A stretch of 38,735 bases of DNA from Vreelandella neptunia (GTDB taxonomy: Bacteria; Pseudomonadota; Gammaproteobacteria; Pseudomonadales; Halomonadaceae), in assembly GCF_022489065.1 (NCBI RefSeq), contig NZ_JAKVTW010000027.1, positions 1 through 38,735 on the forward strand, given 5' to 3'. Positions 8,175 through 16,283 of this stretch are shown here, in pieces. The translations under genes were made by a program, and so were the position numbers. The notes under the pieces were generated by a model. The model was not told the origin of the DNA, ran no database searches, and saw only the letters and a list, made by a program, of their open reading frames with translations. Within the stretch, counting starts at the first letter, position 1; the number at the start of each line of letters is the position of its first letter.

Positions 8175-8405
8175 TCATTTAACTCTACCTCGCTTGAAGC
8201 GCATTCCTGTGGCATTGGCGCTTTTTAGCGTGGATAGCATGCCTCCGGGCGGTGATTCTGTGCTCAAGGCTCTGAGCACAGGGTCCAAAGTTACCGCCCT
8301 ATCTGTCATTCCATAACCAGCCTTGCTTTTATTATCTGTTATTCGTTCTGAGACCAAGGTTATATGGGGCCTAGGGAATGATTCTAGTTCCCTTGCGTGG
8401 TGCAT
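8175..8405 (-). CDS. Possible small protein, doubtful
   Basis: A 76-codon frame from the ATG at 8405 with a GGGAG sequence about 6 nt upstream. The product is basic at the C-terminus (MRFKRGRVK) with no recognised motif. It lies alone and antisense to its neighbours in the 540-nt gap between the primase-like gene and the ERF gene. The reasonable ribosome binding site is the only support. It may be a chance frame. Confidence 0.22.
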   Translation of the reverse strand: MHHARELESFPRPHITLVSERITDNKSKAGYGMTDRAVTLDPVLRALSTESPPGGMLSTLKSANATGMRFKRGRVK

Positions 8406-8520
8406 CACTTCTCCCTACTTTCTTTTAAATTAAACGTTTGTTTGATCTATCCGCTGGATCGTGTCACTTCCGCGGGGTTGCCACTCCTCTCGGTAATCTC
8501 AATACCACCTCCCGTTTGTC

Positions 8521-8583
8521 TGTCAGTAGCGCCCCTACCTCTCATGAGACCCCGATACCTGGGGGATGAGAGGAGAGCACGTT
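8521..8583 (+). promoter_or_regulatory. Structured 5' leader, copy 4 (before the ERF gene)
   Basis: The clearest copy. CAGT at 8524, CCCCTACCTC at 8532-8541, then CCTCTCAT (8538-8545) pairs perfectly over 8 bp with ATGAGAGG (8566-8573), enclosing GAGA and an inner CCCC/GGGG stem (8550-8553 with 8561-8564). The Shine-Dalgarno run GAGAGGAG (8568-8577 region) overlaps the 3' arm of the outer stem. ATG 8584 follows GCACGTT. Confidence 0.68.
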
Positions 8584-9237
8584 ATGAATCGCAGTGACTC
8601 GATCGCCAGAATCGGCAAAGCCCTGGCTTCAGTGCAGGCTGAGCTTGGTGGTCTGATCGCACCGGATTCTACGAATCCGATGTACGACAACCGCTATGCA
8701 AGCCTCGCAATTATAATCGGCAGCATTCGTGCCGTCTTGAATAAGTTTGAAATTGCACTGGTTCAGGCACCTGTGCCCGGAACAGTGGGGGCTGTGGTGA
8801 TGGAGACCATGCTCATTCATGGCCCTTCTGGGGAGTACATTGGCTCTTACTGTGAGATGCCCGTTGAGACCCTTGATAGCCATGGTGTGGCGTCAGCCCA
8901 GACGTATGCACGTCGCTATGGGTTGATGGCTCTTCTAGGCCTTGCTCAAGGCCCGGACGATGATGGAAATGCTGCCAATAACGCCGCTGTGGAATCCTCA
9001 GTGCTTCTCTCCCAAGGAGAGCCTGAGCCATCAGAGCAGCGGGTATCGAACGGTCACCGTTTGGCATCGCCCGAAGCGATTCTAGCGGAGATTGAAAACT
9101 CAGATGTTGAGCGATTGGTTTCGGCCGAACGCTGGGTCAATAGCGCTCAACTGGATGCACACCTGTCAGCTCGGCTCAAGGGAGCGATCGCACAGCGACG
9201 CCGAATTATCCAGCGACAGCAATCCCAACATGCTTAA
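8584..9237 (+). CDS. ERF-family single-strand DNA annealing protein
   Basis: A 217-residue protein of the ERF recombinase family. Visible family hallmarks are the N-terminal helix ALASVQAELGGL, the NPMYDNRYASLA block (compare the usual NPHFKSKYADLA), VLNKFEIALVQ, the beta-hairpin MLIHGPSGEYIGSYCEMPV, and the signature SAQTYARRYGLMALLGLAQGPDDDGN at about 104-129. ERF proteins anneal complementary single strands in phage- and plasmid-borne homologous recombination. The C-terminal about 80 residues are a less conserved linker and a basic helix (KGAIAQRRRIIQRQQ). The start is ATG 8584; the ATG at 8566 is part of the leader hairpin. A terminator follows directly. It fits with the primase-like protein and methyltransferase as an establishment or DNA-processing set under a common leader. 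Confidence 0.9.
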   Translation: MNRSDSIARIGKALASVQAELGGLIAPDSTNPMYDNRYASLAIIIGSIRAVLNKFEIALVQAPVPGTVGAVVMETMLIHGPSGEYIGSYCEMPVETLDSHGVASAQTYARRYGLMALLGLAQGPDDDGNAANNAAVESSVLLSQGEPEPSEQRVSNGHRLASPEAILAEIENSDVERLVSAERWVNSAQLDAHLSARLKGAIAQRRRIIQRQQSQHA

Positions 9238-9245
9238 CCTTCCAT

Positions 9246-9277
9246 AGCCCCATCCCTTTGTGGAGTTGGGGCTTTTT
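9246..9277 (+). terminator. Intrinsic terminator after the ERF gene
   Basis: AGCCCCA pairs with TGGGGCT, extended by CC/GG inside, and is followed by a T tract. It lies just 8 nt before the ATG of the next gene, so transcription of the tra cluster from upstream would have to read through it or start very close by. Confidence 0.8.
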
Positions 9278-9284
9278 CGCGTGC

Positions 9285-9764
9285 ATGACACAGGTATTTG
9301 GAGGCAGCTTGACCGGGAACGCTCATCGATTATTCGGCCTGGCGCTTGGCGCATCGGCTGGTGCGATTATGACCCCCTTTTATGGTGGGATGTCTGCGCT
9401 GGCAGTGGCGGCGATGGCGCTGCCTGGATCAACGGCACCTGACTGGCTGGAGATCCGCATTGGTCCAGCCACGCTCATACCCCATAGGACTGTGACCCAC
9501 TGGTTGCTCCCTTGGCTAGGGCTGGCAGTGGCATCAGCCGTTTGGCTACCTGATGCGCCATTGCTTGCCGCCCTTCTCTTTGGTTTCTCGGTTGGTGGGC
9601 TCTCTCACGTCATTGGAGATGCTGGCACCCCTTTGGGAGTGCCTGTGTGGCACCCCGCCAAACGCCATTCCCTGAAGCTGTGGGATGGCGGCACTTCAGA
9701 ATTTTGGCCCGTGCTGTTGGCCTGGGCCATTGCCGCGATATTGATACGGAGCCTTGTGCTATGA
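9285..9764 (+). CDS. YdjM-like membrane-bound metal-dependent hydrolase family protein
   Basis: A 159-residue integral membrane protein of the YdjM/LexA-binding putative hydrolase family (pfam04307). Features include the N-terminal NAHRLFG, four hydrophobic segments (about 16-30, 37-52, 72-105, 140-158), the PDWLE motif after the second, HRTVTHW at about 69-75, and GLSHVIGDAGTPLGVPVWHP at about 104-123, containing the His/Asp residues typical of the family. The exact biochemical role is unknown. The start is uncertain: ATG 9285 has no good ribosome binding site and follows a terminator, while TTG 9309 (giving MTGNAHRL) has GGAGG only 4 nt upstream. The stop overlaps the traF start in an ATGA arrangement, so it is translationally coupled to the conjugation genes. 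Confidence 0.75.
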   Translation: MTQVFGGSLTGNAHRLFGLALGASAGAIMTPFYGGMSALAVAAMALPGSTAPDWLEIRIGPATLIPHRTVTHWLLPWLGLAVASAVWLPDAPLLAALLFGFSVGGLSHVIGDAGTPLGVPVWHPAKRHSLKLWDGGTSEFWPVLLAWAIAAILIRSLVL

Positions 9765-10780
9765 AACACATGACCGCTGGCCCTTTGCCGGCGCCATTTC
9801 TGCAGCTAATGCTGGCGCTTTTGCTAACGCTGAGTTCGACCGCTATAGCCCAGCCTGGTGGGGACCGAGGGCAAGCCTGTCTTGATAGCAATAATGCTCG
9901 CGAATGCGGTTGGTTCTGGGGGCACTTAGATGATGATGAGGAAGAAGAGCCCGAAGAGCCCTCAGTCGAGATACCGATGGCCAAGGCGCCTGAAGAGGAG
10001 CTGGATTGTACGGACCCAGAACAGTGGGAGCCCTCTTGTGGTTTTGTCGACCCAGAGGGGAGCTTCGAGTTTCAAGCCAAGCAGCGCGACATGCTGCTTA
10101 ACCAGTCTGTGATGAACCCCAACAATCCAGAGACAGTCGAGGCCTTTCAGCGGTATATGCGATGGGCCGTCGACCAAGCCATCACAATGTCGAGGATGTG
10201 GGAGTGGAATCAGATCCAAAACCAGGACCTCAACCCCCTCGTACATAGCCCCGTCTCCTCCTTTGGGCTTCGTGCAGCGTCACGAGCACGCGATGGCAAG
10301 CGCAACGCGGTCATGGAAGAGATAGATGACCAGAATGGGTTTCTCGTCTGGTTTACCCGGTCTAGCTGCCAATTCTGCCATGACATGCAACCAGTTATGA
10401 AGCAGCTCGAACGACGTACTGGGCTCACCATTTACAACGCTCCACTTGATGGGGGGTGCATGCCAGAGTTCTCGAACAGCTGCGATACCACAGGACGCTC
10501 AGTAGAGGCTGCTGGCCACCTTGCCGTCGAAGCGGTACCGGACCTCTGGCTTTACCTGCCACAGGATGATCTTTGGTTCCGCGTCTCCAGTGGTGTTGAA
10601 GCAGCGCAGCGGATTACCTCGAGGATTGAGGTCTTCTTTGGTGCTATCCAACGAGCAGCAGAAAAGGGCCTCGAGGCGGTTGGTGATGGCACGAGTCCTC
10701 CCGTTGATTTCAGCGTCCCCGACATGCTGGAACGGTCATCCGGTGGCCTCGGCGCCGGCATTTCCCAAGGAGTTGAGTAA
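9761..10780 (+). CDS. traF: TraF-like F-type pilus assembly protein, thioredoxin-fold
   Basis: A 339-residue exported protein. The signal peptide (about 1-30, LQLMLALLLTLSSTAIA) is followed by a short Cys-containing segment, an acidic stretch (DDDEEEEPEEPSVE, about 57-70), a helical middle region, and a C-terminal thioredoxin-like domain with the CxxC motif SSCQFCHDM (Cys203 and Cys206). F-type TraF acts in the periplasm in pilus assembly. Many TraF proteins lack the CxxC pair, as does that of F itself; here it is intact, so redox or disulfide-isomerase activity on Cys-rich partners such as TraN, TraU and TraH is plausible. The start at 9761 is preferred over an upstream frame start because it gives the signal peptide and has GGAG about 10 nt upstream. 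The stop TAA overlaps the traH ATG. Confidence 0.88.
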   Translation: MKHMTAGPLPAPFLQLMLALLLTLSSTAIAQPGGDRGQACLDSNNARECGWFWGHLDDDEEEEPEEPSVEIPMAKAPEEELDCTDPEQWEPSCGFVDPEGSFEFQAKQRDMLLNQSVMNPNNPETVEAFQRYMRWAVDQAITMSRMWEWNQIQNQDLNPLVHSPVSSFGLRAASRARDGKRNAVMEEIDDQNGFLVWFTRSSCQFCHDMQPVMKQLERRTGLTIYNAPLDGGCMPEFSNSCDTTGRSVEAAGHLAVEAVPDLWLYLPQDDLWFRVSSGVEAAQRITSRIEVFFGAIQRAAEKGLEAVGDGTSPPVDFSVPDMLERSSGGLGAGISQGVE

Positions 10781-12339
10781 TGTTCTCCAGAAACAAATTG
10801 GTAACCATGGTGGCAACAGCAGTGATCAGCGGAATGTCGATAACGGCCACCACAAGCCAGGCTGAAGCCAACGCACTCGAAAATGCGTTTGACCGGCTAT
10901 CCAGTGCCGGAGGCGGCTTCAGTAGCTCAAACAGCGCAGCGTCGTTTGAGACCAGGACACGGCATGGATACACGGCCGGGGGGTTGACCATGCGGTTTTC
11001 TCAGAACCGCTACTCGCTAGTCAACATGGACCCGCCGCGGCTAGACGTAGGCTGCAATGGCATCGACGCGCATTTTGGTGGCTTCTCCTATATCGACAGT
11101 GAGCAGATCCAGCAGATGTTGGAGCAAATCGCCCAAGGGGTTGTAGCCCTCTCCTTCCAGCTCGCGCTCAAACAGCTCTGCCCTATTTGTGGGGATGTGC
11201 TTGAGTTCGCACAACGCATGGCACAGGCGGCGGCGAAACTATCCCAGGACAGCTGTGAGGCTGCTACCGCACTGGTTGAGGGGTTCCCTGACTACTCCGG
11301 CGAATTAGGGAATCTCTGGTGTAGTTCGGTAGGGATGTTTGAGGGCGTGGAAAGTGACTGGCTGGCAGCCCAGCAGGACACTTGTGATAGCAAATCGGAT
11401 TCGGGCCGCGAAGTGCGAGACCACCTCAGCAACAATCCCGGGGATCGCGCACTGGCCTTAGAGCTTGATGGCAACCGCACATGGCTAGGCCTTCAAGAAG
11501 CAGGTATTGCCCCTGGGCGAGATGGCAGCAACAACATGGGGGCAGAGAACAAGATATTTGCCGAGCTATTGATGAGTTGGATTGGTACTGAGGTTCGCAA
11601 CAAAGGGGGTAGTGGCGACTCGAACACCTTTGCGCCAACCATCGAAACTGCCGATGCGATGCTGGACATATTCCTGTGCGGAAGTGATAAAGCCTCGCCG
11701 ACCGTCATTGAATACGCTGACTTCGTGAACAGCTTTTGCGAGGACAAGGTATGGTCAGGCGCCTCAGGCCAGGCCACCGAGATTTATACTTGTAGCAACA
11801 GTGATCTGAGAGACTGTTGGAACCCGAACAAAGCAAAGGTTGAGGATATATCACTAGGCCACGGCTTTTTGACCACGGTGATTATGGAATTGGAAGGTGC
11901 GGTTAAGAACGTTGCCAGTGGCACCCCGCTGACCGCTTCTCAAAAGGCCATTATTGCTGCAGCGCCCTTCCCGCTCTATCAAGCAGTTAATGTTGCAGCG
12001 ACCTACCCGGACCTTGCCTACGACCTAGTAGTTGGTAACTCGACCATTCTGTCTTACATGATCTCCATTGAGTACATTCGCTATGCCGTCCAGGCAACGG
12101 CTAAGACATCGATGACATCATCCGTGCCGGGTGAGATCTTGCGCGAATTCCGCGAGGCCCAGAATGAGCTAGTTGTCATGACCTCCCAGAAGGCTCAGCA
12201 AATTAACCTTATGGCTGAGACTCAGGAAAACATAATGAGCCAGGTTGACAAGATCAACCGCGCCACGTTGCGAAATCTTCATGCCATGGGTCTATCCGGC
12301 ATGGATTTCGCTCGTGATATGGCTCGGGAGGTGGACTGA
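10780..12339 (+). CDS. traH: TraH, F-type conjugative pilus assembly protein
   Basis: A 519-residue exported protein with a signal peptide ending near residue 29 (MSITATTSQAEA). It shows the TraH pattern: a Gly/Ser-rich start (SSAGGGFSSS), an aromatic/Gly block ending in DVGCNGIDAHFGG, then IDSEQIQQMLEQIAQG and ALKQLCPICGD, with multiple Cys, and a C-terminal coiled-coil-like helix (about 440-510). TraH works with TraF, TraU, TraW, TrbC and TrbI in pilus extension and retraction at the outer membrane. It is somewhat longer than the F-plasmid protein (about 460 residues). It is coupled on both sides: TAATG with traF and TGATG with traG, the conserved F-H-G order. Confidence 0.92.
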   Translation: MFSRNKLVTMVATAVISGMSITATTSQAEANALENAFDRLSSAGGGFSSSNSAASFETRTRHGYTAGGLTMRFSQNRYSLVNMDPPRLDVGCNGIDAHFGGFSYIDSEQIQQMLEQIAQGVVALSFQLALKQLCPICGDVLEFAQRMAQAAAKLSQDSCEAATALVEGFPDYSGELGNLWCSSVGMFEGVESDWLAAQQDTCDSKSDSGREVRDHLSNNPGDRALALELDGNRTWLGLQEAGIAPGRDGSNNMGAENKIFAELLMSWIGTEVRNKGGSGDSNTFAPTIETADAMLDIFLCGSDKASPTVIEYADFVNSFCEDKVWSGASGQATEIYTCSNSDLRDCWNPNKAKVEDISLGHGFLTTVIMELEGAVKNVASGTPLTASQKAIIAAAPFPLYQAVNVAATYPDLAYDLVVGNSTILSYMISIEYIRYAVQATAKTSMTSSVPGEILREFREAQNELVVMTSQKAQQINLMAETQENIMSQVDKINRATLRNLHAMGLSGMDFARDMAREVD

Positions 12340-15300
12340 TGAAATGGCTTGTTCCTGCCCTTGTAGCTATTGGATTGGTCGCTGTTCCGGGGCTAGCAAT
12401 CGCAGAGACCATGACGCCTGCAAGTGGTGACACTTGGACATTTTATGGTTATGGCAACGGTTATGCGCTGGCGCAAATACTGGAGGCGATTAAACGCCTG
12501 ACTGACCCTGACTCAAACCCTGGGTTCAGGAACTTGGCGCTGTTCTTGGCGATGGCCGGCTTCCTTGCGATGTGCTTTACGGGAATCCTGGGTGGAAGTC
12601 TGCAAAAGGTGGCCATGTATTTTGCCGGCATGATTCTTACTGTCTACATGCTGTTCTCTTTGAAGGTCGATATTCTTATTGAAGACATGGTGTGGGATGG
12701 CGTTGGGTCGCCCCAATTCATTCAACGAATTGAAGGCGCTCCGGCAGCCATCGGTCTTCCTGCTGTTGTCATCTCAGAGATAGGGATGTGGGCTACAAAC
12801 GGCATTGAAACTAACTTCACGACGCCAAACTTCGAGAATCTACGTATTTCAGAGGGGGCTCCCGTTGGCATGGCGGCAAGCATGCTGAATGACATGAAGA
12901 AGATTCGCCTGACTGATCCGTACCTGCGATCAAGCATTCAAAGTTTCATGAATGACTGTGCGTTGCCGAATATTTTTAGCGGCAAAATCTCCCCGGTGAC
13001 GCTAATTACCTCACAAAATGCATGGGGGGTTTTAGGCAATAACCTGAACCGGGCAGTTTATACCGTCGTTTATGACTCGACCGATCCAAATGGTGGCATG
13101 CAGGCTTGTGACGAGGCCTACGCGAGCATTGACAACCGTTTGCAGACTGCAGCTCCCGCGTTATTGAACGGCATGAGGGAAGCATCCCCTTTCTGGCTTC
13201 AGCAGGCAGCAGGATCAACAGCGCTCGCACAAGCCGCTTTGGATGATTCGTTTCGCTGGGCTTCAGGTGGGAGTGCCGTTCAGGACGCCACAGGGCTTGC
13301 CACACAAGCCGCAATCGCAGAAATGTACTCTGGCACCTATGAATACGCAGCAATGGCCACAGGCTCCAACGAGCTGATCTCAGCCTTGAATATGGAGCAG
13401 GCTCGACGTGCCCAGCAATCTGGATGGTATAGCACAGCTATTCTCTTCCGGGATATGGCGGGCTATTTCTTCGCTATCCTTCAGGCATTCGTGATTGGGC
13501 TGGCGCCGATTGTGTTTGCTGCGGTGCTGGTCCCCGGCTTAGGCAAGAAGATGGGCACCTCGTATGCCCAGGTGATGACCTGGCTCATTTTATGGTGGCC
13601 AGGGCTCGCAATCGTGAACTACATCATGATGCTCTATTTCCAGGGTCAGACAGCGGGATACCTCGCTGATGGTCTCACCATGGCCAATATGAGCGCAGTT
13701 AGCGATATGTCGGACAAGATGGTAATGGCCTCAGGTTTTATGTCCACCTTAGTACCCGCCATCATGTGGGGGTTAGTATCTGGTAGCGGTTACGCCTTCA
13801 CTTCTGCCCTGGACAGGGCATCTGGTAGTCAACAAGCGGCGACAGCAGCGAACAACATGTCTACAGGTGCAGCCTCGGCTGGCCAGGTAAGCATGAACAA
13901 CGCGAACATGAATGCTCACCAAACCTCTCACCGCTACAGCTCTGGGGAAGAGGTATCGGCACACCATGTCGGCGTTGGGGCATCTCAAGTTACGAATATG
14001 AGCGGGCAGGATACGAACGTAGGCCTAAGAGCGGCAGACATGAGGGAGAGCCTATCTAAGTCGCAGGCATTTAGTGAAGCGACCCAGAGAACAGAAGAAG
14101 CGAAACAGTCATTTAGCCAACAATCCCAGAATATGATGACTGATACCTTCAGATCGGCTACCCAATACGCCCAAGACCAAGGGTTTGTAACTGACGGCTC
14201 GGTTGACTGGTCAAGGATGTCTCAGGATCAGCAAGGGCAACAATATATGTCGGAGCTGTCTGCTACTAGGCAAGTTATGGAGCAGGCCGGATTATCGGAA
14301 AGGGAAATTAATGATGTTACTTCGCATGCGGCCGGAAAGGCCTCAATCGAAGCTGGGGGTAAAACAGAGGTTGGTCTTTCACTTAATGCGGGTGCTAGCG
14401 CTTATGCAAGGACATCTGTACAGGGCGAAGTCGGGGTCCGTGGTTCAGACACTAGCCAAGACACGACCGAAGAATCTATGAGCCTGAGCCAATCAGATAC
14501 TGGGAAGCTATCTTTCTCTGAAAATGGTGCAGTTCAAGTTGTAGGTCAAGACGGCAGCCGATATTCAGAAAAAGTATCCCAGAGCGAATCTCGACAGGTA
14601 CTTGAGGGGCGGGTCGGTGAAGATCGCGCCTCTATGCTCTATGCGGCCTCAAACGATTATCAGGAAGCTGTCCAGGTTCAACAGCAAGCACGCGAGGAAT
14701 ATGTTGCAAGTCGCAGTGGCTCGATCCCTACTCCCGCCAGCCCACAGACTATTTCGGCTATGCGTAGCGATGCCAATGATCTACGAGGTGAGGTTGAACA
14801 GCGACAGAATGCCGATCGTGCTGAAGTTGCCGGGCGTGAGAATGCTGTAAGTGGCAGTGTCGGCGCAAATACAAGCGATGTGGGCGCACGAGCAGCAACG
14901 GCAACTGAAGTCACCACACCGATAGAGAGAGGTGGTGTAAGTTCACTATCGGTTGATTCCAGCGAACGGCTAGGGACGATCCAAGGTAATGCGCAAGCGG
15001 ACGTTGAAAGGCCAGATGCTTATCATGTGATCGATACAGGAGGTAGCTTTTCTGTCGCTGATCGTAGGGCGATCGATGCCGCTGACCAACAAAATGCGGA
15101 TGCTCTCATTACCGGAGGCGAACGATCCAATATACAGATCGGAGATGACACCTTCGTTCCAACCTACTACGAGAACAATCAGGCAGTTTATGCTGTTGAG
15201 CGTGAAGGAGGGCATGCATATTACACGTATGGAGGGGATGGCGAATTTGAGTCGGCCAGCTCTCCTATGCCGTCTACTCAAGAGCAAATCGATTCTCAGG

Positions 15301-15443
15301 CCAATAATGGCTCAACCCAGAATGCTACGGCCGCTACGATCAATCGCGGCCAGGTGCGTCGAGGTTCTGAATCAACGGAAGAGCCTTCCCCTAACCAAGG
15401 GTCAGATATTGATCCGCGAGAATTAATGGGCACCCGCCCATAA
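12339..15443 (+). CDS. traG: TraG, F-type mating-pair stabilisation and pilus assembly protein
   Basis: A 1034-residue inner-membrane protein. It begins with a signal-like hydrophobic segment, then TM segments at about 62-80 and 85-110, a periplasmic loop, and another hydrophobic cluster at about 370-500. The C-terminal half (about 500-1034) is a long polar region rich in Ser, Gln and Asn with repeated SLSQ/SQQSQ stretches and coiled-coil character, as in F TraG, where the periplasmic C-terminal part acts in mating-pair stabilisation and entry exclusion by recognising TraS. The last 18 codons lie in a 122-bp segment that is duplicated in tandem downstream. It is slightly longer than F TraG (about 940). 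It closes the plus-strand tra cluster. Confidence 0.9.
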   Translation: MKWLVPALVAIGLVAVPGLAIAETMTPASGDTWTFYGYGNGYALAQILEAIKRLTDPDSNPGFRNLALFLAMAGFLAMCFTGILGGSLQKVAMYFAGMILTVYMLFSLKVDILIEDMVWDGVGSPQFIQRIEGAPAAIGLPAVVISEIGMWATNGIETNFTTPNFENLRISEGAPVGMAASMLNDMKKIRLTDPYLRSSIQSFMNDCALPNIFSGKISPVTLITSQNAWGVLGNNLNRAVYTVVYDSTDPNGGMQACDEAYASIDNRLQTAAPALLNGMREASPFWLQQAAGSTALAQAALDDSFRWASGGSAVQDATGLATQAAIAEMYSGTYEYAAMATGSNELISALNMEQARRAQQSGWYSTAILFRDMAGYFFAILQAFVIGLAPIVFAAVLVPGLGKKMGTSYAQVMTWLILWWPGLAIVNYIMMLYFQGQTAGYLADGLTMANMSAVSDMSDKMVMASGFMSTLVPAIMWGLVSGSGYAFTSALDRASGSQQAATAANNMSTGAASAGQVSMNNANMNAHQTSHRYSSGEEVSAHHVGVGASQVTNMSGQDTNVGLRAADMRESLSKSQAFSEATQRTEEAKQSFSQQSQNMMTDTFRSATQYAQDQGFVTDGSVDWSRMSQDQQGQQYMSELSATRQVMEQAGLSEREINDVTSHAAGKASIEAGGKTEVGLSLNAGASAYARTSVQGEVGVRGSDTSQDTTEESMSLSQSDTGKLSFSENGAVQVVGQDGSRYSEKVSQSESRQVLEGRVGEDRASMLYAASNDYQEAVQVQQQAREEYVASRSGSIPTPASPQTISAMRSDANDLRGEVEQRQNADRAEVAGRENAVSGSVGANTSDVGARAATATEVTTPIERGGVSSLSVDSSERLGTIQGNAQADVERPDAYHVIDTGGSFSVADRRAIDAADQQNADALITGGERSNIQIGDDTFVPTYYENNQAVYAVEREGGHAYYTYGGDGEFESASSPMPSTQEQIDSQANNGSTQNATAATINRGQVRRGSESTEEPSPNQGSDIDPRELMGTRP

Positions 15444-15446
15444 GAA

Positions 15447-15470
15447 AAAGGCCCCTTGCGAGGGGCCTTT
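15447..15470. terminator. Bidirectional terminator, copy 1
   Basis: AAAGGCCCC pairs perfectly with GGGGCCTTT around TTGCGA. An A run precedes and a T-rich run follows, so it can stop transcripts from both sides. It lies 3 nt after the traG stop. Confidence 0.88.
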
Positions 15471-15568
15471 CTTCATGCATTTTTAATGATCTGTTTGAAC
15501 CTCAACATCCCCCTAACCAAGGGTCAGATATTGATCCGCGAGAATTAATGGGCACCCGCCCATAAGAA

Positions 15569-15592
15569 AAAGGCCCCTTGCGAGGGGCCTTT
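15569..15592. terminator. Bidirectional terminator, copy 2
   Basis: Identical to the hairpin at 15447-15470 because of the 122-bp tandem duplication. It serves the convergent minus-strand operon, whose last stop codon is at 15595-15597. Confidence 0.88.
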
Positions 15593-15594
15593 CT

Positions 15595-15939
15595 TCATGC
15601 ATTTTTAATGATCTGTTTGAACCTCAACATCGCCCTGGTCTGGAATATAAGAACCAGAGCATACCCTGCCCAAATAAAGGGAAGCACTTTGCCAGGGGCA
15701 CTATCCCATGTGAAATAGGTAAATATTAATAGGCTTGGAATTATTACTAAGTTCACCATCAGAAATACGTATATGTTCTGTTTGGCTCTCCACCTAGCGG
15801 CACGTACAACATCTTCTTCTTCTGCACCGATCAAGTGTTGAAGCTCATTGACTACGAAAGAACCCTTGGGTTTCCGGGCGGCACTTTGGCGGGCTGCGAT
15901 CGCACGTTGGCGGCGAGCTTTGCGATTATTGTTAGCCAT
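15595..15939 (-). CDS. Small protein with two membrane segments, end of the traD operon
   Basis: A 114-residue protein. The N-terminus (about 1-28) is strongly basic (NNNRKARRQRAIAARQSAARKPK) and should be cytoplasmic. Two hydrophobic helices follow, about 56-74 (VFLMVNLVIIPSLLIFTYF) and 85-101 (VLPFIWAGYALVLIF), and a short basic tail. This resembles the 2TM-domain type of small membrane protein, of unknown function. GGGAGA lies about 6 nt before the ATG. It is the last gene of the minus-strand tra operon, separated from the previous one by about 80 nt, and its 3' end lies in the duplicated 122-bp segment. Confidence 0.7.
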   Translation of the reverse strand: MANNNRKARRQRAIAARQSAARKPKGSFVVNELQHLIGAEEEDVVRAARWRAKQNIYVFLMVNLVIIPSLLIFTYFTWDSAPGKVLPFIWAGYALVLIFQTRAMLRFKQIIKNA

Positions 15940-16022
15940 TTCGATCTCCCAGCGATCGACGCAATTACCTTACTATTGTGTAATAATACTATACGACGAT
16001 TTCAATGTACAGCATGAAGCGG

Positions 16023-16274
16023 CTATTTTCTCATCTTTTCTGCTGGGTCAAAGTATGAGCGCTTATGACATAAGTGGGTAACAAGGTCGATATGGGCATG
16101 AATTATCGTCTTGGCAAGCCAAAGAATATATCCCCCAGCGAATTTCAATACCTCGACGGTTCCCTTGGATATAATGTCCATGAGCGGCCTAAAGACTTCT
16201 TTTACTCCCGGAAGAATTCCTAAGAGCAACATAGCGAAAATGGCGATTGTCGCCCAAAATAACACTGTAATCAT
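16023..16274 (-). CDS. Small membrane protein downstream of traD
   Basis: An 83-residue protein with a hydrophobic N-terminal segment (about 2-23, ITVLFWATIAIFAMLLLGILP) and a second amphipathic/hydrophobic segment (about 45-60, FAGGYILWLAKTII), then a His/Cys-containing basic tail. AGGGGG 5 nt before the ATG is a strong ribosome binding site, and the gap to the traD stop is only 9 nt, so it is in the same operon. By position it could be an accessory coupling or mating-pair factor. I do not recognise the family. Confidence 0.7.
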   Translation of the reverse strand: MITVLFWATIAIFAMLLLGILPGVKEVFRPLMDIISKGTVEVLKFAGGYILWLAKTIIHAHIDLVTHLCHKRSYFDPAEKMRK

Positions 16275-16283
16275 AACTACCCC

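Larger units (their letters stand above)
15388..15631. repeat. Exact 122-bp tandem duplication across the traG 3' end and terminator
   Basis: Copy 1 is 15388-15509 and copy 2 is 15510-15631, with no mismatch by eye. Each copy contains the last 18 traG codons and stop, the bidirectional terminator, and the last 12 codons of the convergent minus-strand gene. Only copy 1 is in frame with traG, and only copy 2 completes the convergent gene. The outcome is two terminators in series between convergent operons. Confidence 0.92.
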
